A stretch of 57,293 nucleotides of DNA from JBGVMW01 sp045125095 (GCA_045125095.1 JBGVMW010000050.1:1-57293); one strand, 5' to 3'. Counted from the stretch's first letter, positions 15,446 to 24,252 are shown. Numbers and translations are program-made. The notes: generated from the letters alone by a model not told the origin.

Positions 15446-18400
15446 ATGCGTAAAATTAAGTTAGTAGCGGCAGTTGTTATCGCATCGGCGACGTTGGCAT
15501 TGGGAACAACTGGTATAAATGTATCTGCCGCAACCCAAAGTTCAGAAGTGGCACAGACAGGAACAGCGTCAAAAATAAATGGTTTTTCTATTGTAAATGG
15601 AACCTTGATAGGATATTCTGGTGCAGGAGGGAATGTTACCATTCCGTCAGAAGTGACTAGAATTAGTAGTAGTGTATTTCGTGGTAATAATACGATTACA
15701 AGTGTGGTGATTCCTAGTAGTGTGAAGGTAATTGAGGAAAATGCATTCAGAGAATGTACGAAGTTAAAGACGATAACAATTGACTCTGGTGTAACGGAGA
15801 TTTGGGACAACGCATTTCAAGGATGTACCAGTATTACCAGTGTAACCATACCAAAAAGTGTAAAACTGATTGATAATAACGCATTTAGAGATTGTACGAA
15901 GTTAAAAACATTAACAATTAAGGCCGGGGTAACCAGAATTGAAGATAACGTATTTCGAGGTTGTACCGCTCTAACAGGTGTGACGCTACCAAAGGGCTTA
16001 GAAACACTTGGAGAGGGAGCATTTCGAGGATGTACCAGTCTTGCCAGTGTAAAGATTTCAAGTGGGATAACAGAGATTCCGGAGTATGCATTTTATGGTT
16101 GTAAAAAACTTACCAGTGTAAGTATCGCAAGTAGTGTAAAATGGATTGAAGATAAAGCATTTCGTGGATGTAGTGGCCTTACCAGCGTAACGATTCCATC
16201 ATCGGTAACACATATTGATAATGAAGCTTTTTATGAGTGTACAAGTCTTGCTACGGTAAAGCTTTCACAGGGATTAACCTGGATTGGTAGTTCCGCGTTT
16301 TATGGGTGTAGCAAACTGGCTAATATAACGCTTCCGGAAAGTTTAACAGAGATTGGGTCAAATGCATTTAAAAATTGTACGGGTCTTAAAAGTATTACCA
16401 TTCCGAAAAATGTAGCTTCGTTAAGTAGTAGTGCATTTGAAAATTGTACCGGCATTACAAGTATTGCAGGTTTTAATGGAGTAACCCAAATGGGAGAAAA
16501 TGCATTTCGTGGTTGCACTAGTTTGGCGAGCCTGACACTTCCATCCAGTCTGAAAAGCATGGGAGAATTTGCGTTTGCTGACTGTACGGGTTTGCAAACT
16601 ATCACAATTCAAAATGGAATACCAAGTATATCAGATTATACATTTTGTGGCTGTACGAGTCTTAAGAGTGTAACGATACCAGACAGTGTAAAAAGCATTG
16701 GTGCAGCAACGTTTTGGGAATGTAGTAGTCTTGAGCAGGCTGTGATTCCGAATGGTGTGACATGTCTTGCAAATTCTTTGTTTTATGATTGTAGCAATCT
16801 AAAAAGTGTGACAATTCCATCCAGTGTAACTACTGTTGGGGTGGAGGCGTTTAGAGGTTGTAAAAATTTGCAGACTGTGGCAATGTCTAAGGGGATCACT
16901 AAGATTGAAGAAAAAGCTTTTTATGAATGTGAAAGTTTAAAGAGTATGGCAATGCCATCTAGTAATACAAGTGTTGCCAAGATAGATGCAGATGGAAAAG
17001 TTACAATAGGAAATGCCGGAACTGCAAAAATTACCATTACAGCGGCAGCAACAGAGCATTTTTCGCAAGCTAAAAAAACAATTACTATTACTGTAAATAA
17101 GCTTACTCAGACAGTAACAGCAACGAATTTTAAAAAGACATATGGAGATAAACCATTTGCACTGGGAGCAAAGACGAATGGAGATGGAAAGCTTACCTAT
17201 GTGTCTGGTAATACGAATGTGGCAAAGGTAGATGCAAGTGGTAATGTAACAATTGTTGGAGGAGGAACCACAACCATTACCATTACAGCAGCGGAGACTA
17301 GTACATATGCGAAGGCGCAGAAGACAATTACCATTACCGTAGCCAAGGCAGTACAGACAGTAACCGCTAGTAACATGATGAAAACCTATGGGGATCCAGC
17401 ATTTACATTAACTGCAAAAACCAGTGGGGATGGAAAACTGACTTATGTAAGTAAAAATGAAGACATACTTAAAGTGGAAGAAAATGGAAAAGCAACAATT
17501 GTGGGAACCGGTTATGTATGGATTACCATTAATGCGGCGGAAACGAATAAGTATAAGAGTGGTACGGCACAAATTTATGTTTATGTAGCACAAGGTTCGC
17601 AAATAATAACGGCGAATGATTGGGTTAAAACAGTAGGGGATGAAGATTTTGCACTAGGTGCAAAGGTAAATACAGATACAACTTTGACGTATTATTCATA
17701 TTTGGATTCCGGGGTAGTAGAGATAGATAAAAATGGAAAAGTAAAAATCTTAAAAGCCGGAACAACAACGGTTGTGATTAGCGCAGCGAAAACAGAGAAT
17801 TATTCCTCTGCGCGTAAGAATATTACCATTACTGTACGAAAAGCAGAGCAGAAAATAACTGCTGTGGATGTTACAAAGACGGTAGGAGACAGTGCATTTG
17901 CATTGGAAGCAAAGACTAACGGAGATGGTAAATTGACATATGTATCTGGTAATACAAATGTAGCTAAGATAGATGCCAATGGAAAAGTAACCCTTGTGGG
18001 TGCAGGAACTGCAAAAATTACCATTACAGCAGCAGAAACAGCGAATTTTAAATCAACACAAAAGACCATTACAATTACCGTGAAGGAAGTTGCTAAGCAG
18101 CCGACACCGACGGAGCGGCCGACACCAACGGAGCAGCCGACAGCAACGGAGCAACCGACACCAACGGAACAGCCGACACCAACGGAGCAACCGACACCAA
18201 TGGAGCAGCCGACACTAACGGAACAGCCGACACCAATGGAGCAGCCGACACCAACGGAACAGCTGACACTAACGGAACAGCCGACACCAATGGAACAGCT
18301 GACACCAACAGAACAGCCGACACCAGCGGAGCAACCAAGTGTAAGCGAGCAGCCAAGCATAACAGAACAGCCGGCAGTAACAGAGCAAGCAGTAGTATCA

Positions 18401-19012
18401 AAACAGCCAGTGATAGCAGAGCAGCCAAGTACAACGGAGCAAACCGATGCAACAGAGGTGCTAGAAGGCACACCAACAGAAGAAACAGCAGCTCCTGCAA
18501 AGATAGTGTTGTCCAAGACTTCCTATGTGTACAACGGAAAATCGAAAAAGCCTAAAGTTACAGTAAAAGATACACAAGGCAACATCATCAGTTCTGAATG
18601 GTATACAGTAAGTTATAAGAACAATAAAAAAGTAGGAAAAGCAACTGTGGTTGTCGCTTTCAAAGGTAAATATAGTGGAAGTATGAAAAAAACTTTTACG
18701 ATTATACCAAAGGGAACCAGTCTATCAGCAGTGAAAGTAAAGTCTAAAGGTATAACAGTGAAGTGGAAGAAACAGACCAAAGAAACGACAGGCTATGTGA
18801 TTGAATATTCTACCAGCGCGAAGTTTACCAAGAAGGCAACAAAGACGGTGACAATATCAAAGAACAAGACTACCGTGAAAAACATAAATAAGCTGAATAC
18901 AAATAAAAAGTATTATGTGCGAATAAGAACCTATAAGATTGTAAAAGAAAATGGAAAATCGATAAAGTTGTATTCACAGTGGTCAAAAGTAAAAACTGTT
19001 AAAGCGAAATAA
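15446..19012 (+). CDS. BspA-type leucine-rich-repeat cell-surface protein with Ig-like repeats and Thr/Pro/Glu linker
   Basis: 1188 residues. Signal peptide 1-29 (basic start, hydrophobic core, VSAA). Residues about 45-500 hold some 19 LRR_5 units of about 23 residues (AFxGCTSLTSVTIPxSV). About 510-880 are five Ig-like repeats (KTYGDKPFALGAKTNGDGKL, then TITITAAET and TITITV). About 886-1015 is a Pro/Thr/Glu/Gln linker (PTPTEQ units). About 1025-1090 is another Ig-like unit, and 1095-1188 a fibronectin III-like domain (YVIEYSTSAKF, YYVRIRTYK). No LPxTG motif or membrane anchor is present, so cell-wall retention must be non-covalent. Such proteins act in adhesion or host contact. An intrinsic terminator follows. 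Confidence 0.88.
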   Translation: MRKIKLVAAVVIASATLALGTTGINVSAATQSSEVAQTGTASKINGFSIVNGTLIGYSGAGGNVTIPSEVTRISSSVFRGNNTITSVVIPSSVKVIEENAFRECTKLKTITIDSGVTEIWDNAFQGCTSITSVTIPKSVKLIDNNAFRDCTKLKTLTIKAGVTRIEDNVFRGCTALTGVTLPKGLETLGEGAFRGCTSLASVKISSGITEIPEYAFYGCKKLTSVSIASSVKWIEDKAFRGCSGLTSVTIPSSVTHIDNEAFYECTSLATVKLSQGLTWIGSSAFYGCSKLANITLPESLTEIGSNAFKNCTGLKSITIPKNVASLSSSAFENCTGITSIAGFNGVTQMGENAFRGCTSLASLTLPSSLKSMGEFAFADCTGLQTITIQNGIPSISDYTFCGCTSLKSVTIPDSVKSIGAATFWECSSLEQAVIPNGVTCLANSLFYDCSNLKSVTIPSSVTTVGVEAFRGCKNLQTVAMSKGITKIEEKAFYECESLKSMAMPSSNTSVAKIDADGKVTIGNAGTAKITITAAATEHFSQAKKTITITVNKLTQTVTATNFKKTYGDKPFALGAKTNGDGKLTYVSGNTNVAKVDASGNVTIVGGGTTTITITAAETSTYAKAQKTITITVAKAVQTVTASNMMKTYGDPAFTLTAKTSGDGKLTYVSKNEDILKVEENGKATIVGTGYVWITINAAETNKYKSGTAQIYVYVAQGSQIITANDWVKTVGDEDFALGAKVNTDTTLTYYSYLDSGVVEIDKNGKVKILKAGTTTVVISAAKTENYSSARKNITITVRKAEQKITAVDVTKTVGDSAFALEAKTNGDGKLTYVSGNTNVAKIDANGKVTLVGAGTAKITITAAETANFKSTQKTITITVKEVAKQPTPTERPTPTEQPTATEQPTPTEQPTPTEQPTPMEQPTLTEQPTPMEQPTPTEQLTLTEQPTPMEQLTPTEQPTPAEQPSVSEQPSITEQPAVTEQAVVSKQPVIAEQPSTTEQTDATEVLEGTPTEETAAPAKIVLSKTSYVYNGKSKKPKVTVKDTQGNIISSEWYTVSYKNNKKVGKATVVVAFKGKYSGSMKKTFTIIPKGTSLSAVKVKSKGITVKWKKQTKETTGYVIEYSTSAKFTKKATKTVTISKNKTTVKNINKLNTNKKYYVRIRTYKIVKENGKSIKLYSQWSKVKTVKAK
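18105..18365 (+). repeat. 18-bp minisatellite in the surface protein gene
   Basis: Units of CCGACACCAACGGAGCAG and close variants (ACGGAA, ATGGAG, CTGACACTA) are repeated about 13 times, encoding PTPTEQ. The array is in frame, so changes in copy number only lengthen or shorten the linker. It is open to slippage and variation among strains. Confidence 0.85.
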
Positions 19013-19049
19013 TAAAAATCTTTTGTAGAGTAAATGAGGAATGAAAAGG

Positions 19050-19094
19050 CCTCCAATAAGGTGGATGTATAATCTAACTTATGGGAGGTTTTTT
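19050..19094 (+). terminator. intrinsic terminator of the surface protein gene
   Basis: CCTCCAATAAG (19050-19060) pairs with CTTATGGGAGG (19078-19088), followed by TTTTTT. Confidence 0.85.
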
Positions 19095-19190
19095 CTAATA
19101 GAAAATCATGTATTTCGAAAAAAGAATGACAGAGTTCTTTAAATTGATTTTGGGGAAGTCTCAACAAAAAAAGAAAAAACAGGTAATACG

Positions 19191-19225
19191 TTGACAATTA
19201 TAAGAGACTAGTGTACTGTATCAAT
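19191..19225 (+). promoter_or_regulatory. possible promoter and small palindrome before the flavin reductase-rubredoxin gene
   Basis: A consensus TTGACA (about 19191) is followed at 17 bp by TACTGT, a weak -10, and directly by the palindrome GTATCAATGATAC. This could be a repressor site, but the -10 is poor. Confidence 0.35.
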
Positions 19226-19317
19226 GATACCGTATATTCAAGTATATGTGTAGTAAAATACTGAATTGTTGGGAAGAATAATTTAATAATAGTTGTATTT
19301 AGAAGGGAGATTGCTAT

Positions 19318-19938
19318 ATGGATAATAAAGCTTTATTTAATCTTAGTTATGGGGTATTTATGCTTTCTACAAAATCTGGAGAAATTGCCAATGGTTGTAT
19401 TACAAATACCTGTATGCAGGTGGCAAATAGTCCTACAAGAATTGCAATTTCAGTGTTAAATGCAAATTATACTTGTGAATTGATTAAGAAAAGCGGAGTT
19501 TTTGCATTGAGCATATTAGACCAGACCTGCACCTTTGAGACTATCAAGCATTTTGGGTTTCAATCAGGAAGGGATGTGAATAAGTTTGCAGATGTGCAGA
19601 TGCCAATTGATGTGAATGGGGTTTCATATTTGGGCTGGCAGACATGTGCAATGCTTAGTTGTAAAGTTGTAAGTGTTCAGGATTTGGGGAGTCATACTCT
19701 TTTTGTGGCAGAAGTAGTAGATGCTAAAGTGTTAAGTGAGAATACACCACTTACCTATGCAGATTACCATAGCAAGGTAAAACCAAAGTCTGCTGAAAAA
19801 ATAAAAGATAAGAAAATTATAGGTTGGCGTTGTAAAATCTGTAATTATGTTTATGAGGGAAGCGAACTCCCGGCAGATTATAGTTGTCCAATATGTGGTC
19901 ACGGGGCTGAAGATTTTGAACCGATTTATGAGTCATAA
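19318..19938 (+). CDS. flavin reductase-rubredoxin fusion (high-molecular-weight rubredoxin)
   Basis: 206 residues. Residues 1-155 are an FMN-binding flavin reductase-like domain (SGEIANGCITNTCMQVA, ISVLNANYTCELI, FALSILDQ). Residues 168-204 are a rubredoxin with both CxxC knuckles (CKICNYVYEG and CPICG). In Moorella and related anaerobes such proteins take electrons from NAD(P)H and pass them to flavodiiron proteins that reduce oxygen or NO. No flavodiiron gene is in the window. RBS GAAGGGAGATTGCTAT. Cytoplasmic; oxidative-stress role inferred from the family. Confidence 0.92.
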   Translation: MDNKALFNLSYGVFMLSTKSGEIANGCITNTCMQVANSPTRIAISVLNANYTCELIKKSGVFALSILDQTCTFETIKHFGFQSGRDVNKFADVQMPIDVNGVSYLGWQTCAMLSCKVVSVQDLGSHTLFVAEVVDAKVLSENTPLTYADYHSKVKPKSAEKIKDKKIIGWRCKICNYVYEGSELPADYSCPICGHGAEDFEPIYES

Positions 19939-20086
19939 GATAGAAAGAGGTGTAAAGTTTCAGTTCATTGATTTGAAGGAAAAGGAACTAAGCAAAGGTG
20001 AGTTCCGCAGTGTGCAACAGGTATTAGAAACACCGATTGTAAGAAATGGAAAACAGGCAACGGTTGGCTATCAGCTTGAAGTATAG
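19937..20086 (+). pseudogene. internally deleted ArsC/Spx-like reductase remnant
   Basis: The frame running to the TAG at 20084-20086 reads ERGVKFQFIDLKEKELSKGEFRSV and then at once ETPIVRNGKQATVGYQLEV. Both halves are typical of the ArsC/Spx thioredoxin-fold family, but in intact proteins they are separated by about 50 residues, and the N-terminal Cys-containing strand is missing. The remnant starts at the stop of the preceding gene. This is a decayed gene with an internal and a 5' deletion. Confidence 0.6.
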
Positions 20087-20117
20087 AAAACATGAGGTTA
20101 AAGGGAGGATAGAGTAA

Positions 20118-20309
20118 ATGAAAAGCATATTAATTAAAGACACAACCAAGGAAGAAAGAATTGCATTGATAAAAGAATGGATTCCAGAGGACGACGGATT
20201 GAATGATTGTGACATTGATTTATGGGACATGTATGATGATTACATTAAGGGTATTCGTGAAATATCAGAGATAAATGCAGCATTTTCTGGGGAGTTTTAT
20301 CAGAGATAA
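20118..20309 (+). CDS. small acidic protein, unknown function
   Basis: 63 residues (MKSILIKDTTKEERIALIKEW at the start, then Asp/Glu-rich DDGLNDCDIDLWDMYDDYI). Proteins of this type are widespread in Lachnospiraceae and have sometimes been labelled PurH-like, a name without support here. RBS AAAGGGAGGATAGAGTAA. An intrinsic terminator lies 40 bp after the stop. Confidence 0.75.
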   Translation: MKSILIKDTTKEERIALIKEWIPEDDGLNDCDIDLWDMYDDYIKGIREISEINAAFSGEFYQR

Positions 20310-20349
20310 ATTATCTCCGGTAAAAGGAATCGTTACATAAATGAATAAG

Positions 20350-20392
20350 AAAGCACAGATAGAAGATACCAATCTTTTAGCTGTGCTTTTAT
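20350..20392 (+). terminator. intrinsic terminator
   Basis: AAGCACAG (20351-20358) pairs with CTGTGCTT (20381-20388), followed by TTTT. It closes the small-protein transcript and abuts a dispersed repeat. Confidence 0.8.
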
Positions 20393-20480
20393 TTATATAC
20401 TAGGAAATTACAACAGTCCGTTGTATGACGTAATGTATGAAATTTCCTAGTATATAAAAACTGATGCGCACGAATTTGAA
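20393..20480. repeat. dispersed palindromic repeat, copy 1 (truncated)
   Basis: TTATATACTAGGAAATT (20393-20409) and its perfect reverse complement (20441-20457) enclose a 31-base loop, followed by GATGCGCACGAATTTGAAA. The same arms and flank recur near 34834 and 56281. This copy stops soon after the GCACGAATTTG block. It sits between convergent genes. Confidence 0.85.
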
Positions 20481-20492
20481 ATAACTAACTTG

Positions 20493-21107
20493 TTACAATG
20501 ACGTCAAAAAATTCAAAGACCCAACAGGGTTACCGGTTCCCCTCTCAAGTAAAGAAATCAAACCGAGAATCGTATCCTCAACTTGTTCCGGGGTAGAAGG
20601 AACAAGTGTGTTGTCAAACTTCACAACAAGCACAATTAATACAATTTCTGCCAATGCAGAAGGATAGTCAAAATGAATTTCTCCATTATCAATACCTTGC
20701 TGGATGATTTCTGTTAATGCCGGTTTTAACTCAGAAATTACGTGAGACAGATATTTTTTGTGTATAAATGCCTGCTCCTGTGCGCTTTTCTGGGTGGAAG
20801 TCTTTCGTTGGCTAAGAAATTCAGAGGAAGAATTTCTACATGCCTGTAATATCATCGCCATGCGTGTAAATGGAGAAATGGATGTTTGTTTAGCCAGATT
20901 TTTTGCAATGTCTAAGGGCTGCTCATAGCTTCGTTCTACCAGCGCTTCCAGAATGGCATCTTTAGAAGAAAAATAATAATAGATACTACCTTTTCCGATG
21001 CCTGCGGTCTGTGCAATTTCGCTGACGGTAATCGTTTTCAAATCTTTATTTGTCAGTAAACTCTGAAGAGCATCTAAAATTTTATCATATTTTTCATGAT
21101 TTGGCAT
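20493..21107 (-). CDS. TetR-family transcriptional repressor
   Basis: 204 residues. N-terminal HTH: TITVSEIAQTAGIGKGSIYYYFSSKDAILEAL is a textbook TetR DNA-binding domain at about 24-56; the remainder is the helical ligand-binding domain. It is divergent from the SCP2-hydrolase-condensation-ACP-ligase cluster, with two GACC-N3-GGTC palindromes in the gap, so it most likely represses that cluster and responds to a lipophilic or acyl ligand. Own promoter on the minus strand: TTGTTA (complement of 21171-21176), 18-bp spacer, TATACT (complement of 21147-21152). Confidence 0.92.
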   Translation of the reverse strand: MPNHEKYDKILDALQSLLTNKDLKTITVSEIAQTAGIGKGSIYYYFSSKDAILEALVERSYEQPLDIAKNLAKQTSISPFTRMAMILQACRNSSSEFLSQRKTSTQKSAQEQAFIHKKYLSHVISELKPALTEIIQQGIDNGEIHFDYPSALAEIVLIVLVVKFDNTLVPSTPEQVEDTILGLISLLERGTGNPVGSLNFLTSL

Positions 21108-21233
21108 GTCTACTGTCTCCTACCGTAATAAATTGTTAGTTGATTTAGTATATCATAGTAAAAACCGGTATAACAATTGTAAAATATGTAGAAAATACAA
21201 TGATTTTACAGTGAAAATTATAAGAAATGCATA

Positions 21234-21289
21234 TTGACCAACGGTCGAAAAAGTGATATTTTTAAATAAAAAAGTATCGACCTGTGGTC
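21234..21289 (+). promoter_or_regulatory. cluster promoter with two TetR-type operators
   Basis: TTGACC (21234-21239), 17-bp spacer, TATTTT (21257-21262). Operator 1 GACCAACGGTC (21236-21246) overlaps the -35; operator 2 GACCTGTGGTC (21279-21289) lies downstream of the start point. The sites are 43 bp apart, about four helical turns, on the same DNA face. Repression by the divergent TetR protein is inferred. Confidence 0.75.
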
Positions 21290-21315
21290 GGAAAAGTAAA
21301 ATGGAGGATGCAGAA

Positions 21316-21645
21316 ATGACATATGCAGAATTTTTTTCAGAGATAAAAGGTAAGTTTATGGAGGCGGATATCAGTGATATTACAGAGCATCTGGCTTACC
21401 AGTTTAACATAGTGGGAGAGGCGTCAGGTATTTTTTATGTTGAGGCAAAGGATGGAAAAGTGCATGTGGAGCCATATGAGTATTTTGACAGAGATGCTAT
21501 GTTTACCTGTACAGCAGAGACATTAATGAAATTAGCAACGGGTGAACTGGATCCGATTCTTGCTGTCACATTACAGAAGTTAAAAGTAGAAGGAAATATT
21601 GACAAAGCGCTGAAGTTGAAAGACATAATTGAAAGCAGAAAGTAG
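21316..21645 (+). CDS. SCP2 sterol-binding-domain protein
   Basis: 109 residues from the ATG at 21316, eight bases after GGAGG; an in-frame ATG at 21253 would overlap the -10 and operator and is rejected. The protein is a single small SCP2-like lipid-carrier fold (FFYVEAKDGKVHVEP-type strand, then MFTCTAETLMKLATGELDPILAVTLQKLKVEGNIDKALKL spans the conserved part). Such domains bind fatty acids or other lipids in a hydrophobic tunnel. First gene of the TetR-controlled cluster; it probably presents or stores an acyl substrate. Confidence 0.8.
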   Translation: MTYAEFFSEIKGKFMEADISDITEHLAYQFNIVGEASGIFYVEAKDGKVHVEPYEYFDRDAMFTCTAETLMKLATGELDPILAVTLQKLKVEGNIDKALKLKDIIESRK

Positions 21646-21658
21646 AAAAGGAGCGAAT

Positions 21659-22603
21659 ATGAATAGAATCATTGGAGGGGCAGCAATTGTTGTCGGATTG
21701 CTGGCAATAGCCGAAGCGGGTGGTTCCGCATATCTATATCGAAGAACCATGAAGCGCAACAAGGCAAAGGTAGAACGCACTATGAAAATGGCGGGTACAG
21801 ACTGGAATCAATATCAGCCAATGCTTCAAGCCAGAAAAAAATATTTTCTGGAGCAGCCACATGAAGATATTTACATACAGTCAGACGATGAACTGCGGCT
21901 ACATGCTACATATTTTCCGGGGAAAGAAGATGGAAAAGTGGTCATCTGTTTTCATGGATATACAAGTCACGGAATGAGTGATTATATTGCACTTTCCGAT
22001 TATTATCTGAAACATGGCTACAGTATGTTGTTAGTGGATGAGAGAGCGCATGGTGAAAGTGAAGGCACGTACATAGGATTTGGTTGTCTGGACAGATTAG
22101 ATGCCATGAAATGGATAGACTGGGTGATTCAGAAAAATGGTGCAGATGTTCAGATTCTCATGCATGGAACCTCCATGGGAGGGGCTACGGTATTGATGGC
22201 AAGCGGATTGAAGCTTCCAAAGCAGGTGAAAGGTATTATTTCCGATTGTGCCTTCACTTCACCAAAGCATGTATTTACAAATGTATTGCGTACGATGTAT
22301 CATATGCCGGCATTTCCGATGATGCAGATTGTAGACATTGTCAATAAGAAAAAAGCAGGATATGGATTGGATGAGTGCAATGCAGCAAGGGAAGTTAGAA
22401 AGGCAGAAGTGCCAATACTTTTCATTCATGGAGATGCAGATACTTTTGTACCATGTAGCATGTGCCATGAAATATATGAAAATTGCGCATCACCGAAAAA
22501 GAAATTGATTGTAGAAGGTGCAAGTCACGCCGAGAGTTATTACAAAGATACAGAAGCGTATGAAACTATGTTGGATGATTTTATAGGAGGCATTATCAAA
22601 TGA
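21659..22603 (+). CDS. alpha/beta hydrolase with N-terminal membrane anchor
   Basis: 314 residues from the ATG at 21659 (AAAGGAGCG ahead). Residues 4-26 are hydrophobic (a signal anchor). The hydrolase core shows CFHGYTSHG (oxyanion), VDERAHGES, the nucleophile elbow HGTSMGGAT (Ser near residue 180), and late acidic and His residues (HGDADTFVP and GASHAES). It is similar to the YqkD/BAAT-like esterase group. Start is 13 bp after the SCP2 stop and its end overlaps the next gene by 4 bp (ATGA), so translation is coupled. A thioesterase or lipase role in the cluster is inferred. Confidence 0.88.
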   Translation: MNRIIGGAAIVVGLLAIAEAGGSAYLYRRTMKRNKAKVERTMKMAGTDWNQYQPMLQARKKYFLEQPHEDIYIQSDDELRLHATYFPGKEDGKVVICFHGYTSHGMSDYIALSDYYLKHGYSMLLVDERAHGESEGTYIGFGCLDRLDAMKWIDWVIQKNGADVQILMHGTSMGGATVLMASGLKLPKQVKGIISDCAFTSPKHVFTNVLRTMYHMPAFPMMQIVDIVNKKKAGYGLDECNAAREVRKAEVPILFIHGDADTFVPCSMCHEIYENCASPKKKLIVEGASHAESYYKDTEAYETMLDDFIGGIIK

Positions 22604-24003
22604 TGAAAAAAAGAAAAGGATACACGGTATATCCATTGACGGCAGCACAGAAGTTCCATCTATACTATATGAACTTTTGCCCGAAAAAACAAGTGTTAAA
22701 TATTGGAAATAGTTTGACTATCCAGGTAGAATTGGATTGGAATGTACTAAAACAGTCCATTTATAAAGCATATGAACGTTGTGAATCCATGAGACTCCGT
22801 TTTGCACAGGATAAGGAAGGTAACTGGTATCAGTATGTGATAGATAAAGAGGAACGTGACATTGAGTTTGTTGACTTCTCAGACAAGACCATGGAAGAAG
22901 CAGAAGCAATCATGAGAGGATGGACAGAGGTTCCTTTTAAACATGAGGATTCTCCTCTTAACAGAGTGGTTATGATTAAGACAAGTGATGGTTACAGCGG
23001 AATTTACATGTTAGTAGATCATATGACCATGGATGCACAGTCAATCATCTGTTTCCTGCGTGATGTTATAGAGATATACTGTAATACAATGTATGAAGGT
23101 GTTCCATATCCGAAGGAAATGGCTTCCTACATTGAACAGCTTCAGAAGGATTTGGCATATGAAGCAGGATGTAAAGCCAAGGATAGAGATACCGAATTCT
23201 TCCATAAATTGATTGAAGCTTCTGAACCAATTTACAATGGCCTTGAAGGTAACGACAAGCTAGAGGCAGAGAGAAAGAGAACGAATAACCCGAAAGCAAG
23301 AGCGGCAATTAATGTTTCTGATTCAGTGGATGCTACATTAGACATTTTCCATTTAGAGGAAGAACCAACAAAACGTTTAATGGATTTCTGTGAGAAATAT
23401 CATGTTTCACTGGTGTGCCTATTGATGATGGGATTACGTACTTATTTTCAGAAGATGAATGGAAATGATGATGTCTCAATTAATACAACTATAGCAAGAC
23501 GTGCTACCTTGAAGGAGAAAAAATCAGGTGGTACCAGAATTCATTCGTTCCCATTCCGTACGATTATTTCTGAAGATAAGACATTTTTAGAAGGAATTTA
23601 TGAGATTCGTGACAAGCAGAATGAATTGTTCCGCTATGCAGACTATGATCCGGTGGCTTATTTTGCACACCGTAGCAAAGTGTATCACAATCAGGGTGGA
23701 CAGACCTATGAGCCAATGTCTTTAACGTATCAGCCAATGACATTGAAAGAAAAGGGCTTGGAAAAACTAGGCGATATTCATTATAAGACAAAGTGGTATC
23801 CGAATGGAGCAACGACACAGGCAATGTACCTGACAGTAATGCACCGTCCGGAGGACAACGGATTAGATTTTAACTTTGAACACCAGATAAAGGCAGTGTC
23901 AAGAGAGCAGTTAGAGTATTTATATTATTATCTTTGCAAAATCATGTTCAAAGGCGTGGAAAATCCAGGTTTAACAATTGGAGAGATTATCAAATTAATA
24001 TAG
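22600..24003 (+). CDS. free-standing condensation-domain-like acyltransferase
   Basis: 467 residues. The start YPLTAAQKFHLY and the active-site string VDHMTMDAQS resemble NRPS condensation domains and PapA-type acyltransferases; catalytic His141 and Asp145 of HxxxD are kept, while the usual HH...DG reads DH...DA. The C-terminal half has TTIARRATLKEKKSGG and PMSLTYQPMTL, in place of the second conserved core motifs. Such enzymes join a carrier-bound acyl group to an amine or alcohol. It is followed by its likely carrier protein 21 bp downstream. The substrate is unknown. Confidence 0.8.
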   Translation: MMKKRKGYTVYPLTAAQKFHLYYMNFCPKKQVLNIGNSLTIQVELDWNVLKQSIYKAYERCESMRLRFAQDKEGNWYQYVIDKEERDIEFVDFSDKTMEEAEAIMRGWTEVPFKHEDSPLNRVVMIKTSDGYSGIYMLVDHMTMDAQSIICFLRDVIEIYCNTMYEGVPYPKEMASYIEQLQKDLAYEAGCKAKDRDTEFFHKLIEASEPIYNGLEGNDKLEAERKRTNNPKARAAINVSDSVDATLDIFHLEEEPTKRLMDFCEKYHVSLVCLLMMGLRTYFQKMNGNDDVSINTTIARRATLKEKKSGGTRIHSFPFRTIISEDKTFLEGIYEIRDKQNELFRYADYDPVAYFAHRSKVYHNQGGQTYEPMSLTYQPMTLKEKGLEKLGDIHYKTKWYPNGATTQAMYLTVMHRPEDNGLDFNFEHQIKAVSREQLEYLYYYLCKIMFKGVENPGLTIGEIIKLI

Positions 24004-24024
24004 AAAGCGAAGAGGACAGAAAAT

Positions 24025-24252
24025 ATGTTTGAAAAATTAGTAGAAGTCATTGGAAATTATGTTGAGGTAGAACCGGAAGCGATTCATCCGGAATCCCGTT
24101 TTATGGAAGACCTTGGTTTTACTTCATTCGATTTTATGAGCATGTTAGGTGAGTTAGAGGAAGAGTTTGATGTGGAAATCGATCAGCATGAGGTTGCTGA
24201 TATCCGCACTGTGCAGGAAGCGATCGATTACTTAACAAAGCTTTCTAAATAG
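24025..24252 (+). CDS. acyl carrier protein
   Basis: 75 residues. The phosphopantetheine site is Ser34 in DLGFTSFDF, where standard fatty-acid ACPs have DSLD; the rest follows the four-helix ACP pattern (MLGELEEEFDVEI, then IRTVQEAIDYL). A dedicated carrier for the adjacent condensation-like enzyme and AMP ligase rather than the general FabF-associated ACP, judging by location. No phosphopantetheinyl transferase is in the window. Confidence 0.92.
   Translation: MFEKLVEVIGNYVEVEPEAIHPESRFMEDLGFTSFDFMSMLGELEEEFDVEIDQHEVADIRTVQEAIDYLTKLSK

Noticed and set aside
15700..16980. CRISPR-like or non-coding tandem repeats
   Set aside because: The periodicity of about 69 bp is that of LRR_5 codons in an open reading frame with diverged units and no spacers.
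17800..18516. Long minus-strand frame (238 codons) over the PTPTEQ array
   Set aside because: It arises from the in-frame repeats of the plus-strand surface protein; the product is a Val/Gly/Cys low-complexity string with no RBS.
21253..21315. Upstream start for the SCP2 protein
   Set aside because: It would overlap the -10 box and the second operator, and a well-placed GGAGG serves the ATG at 21316.
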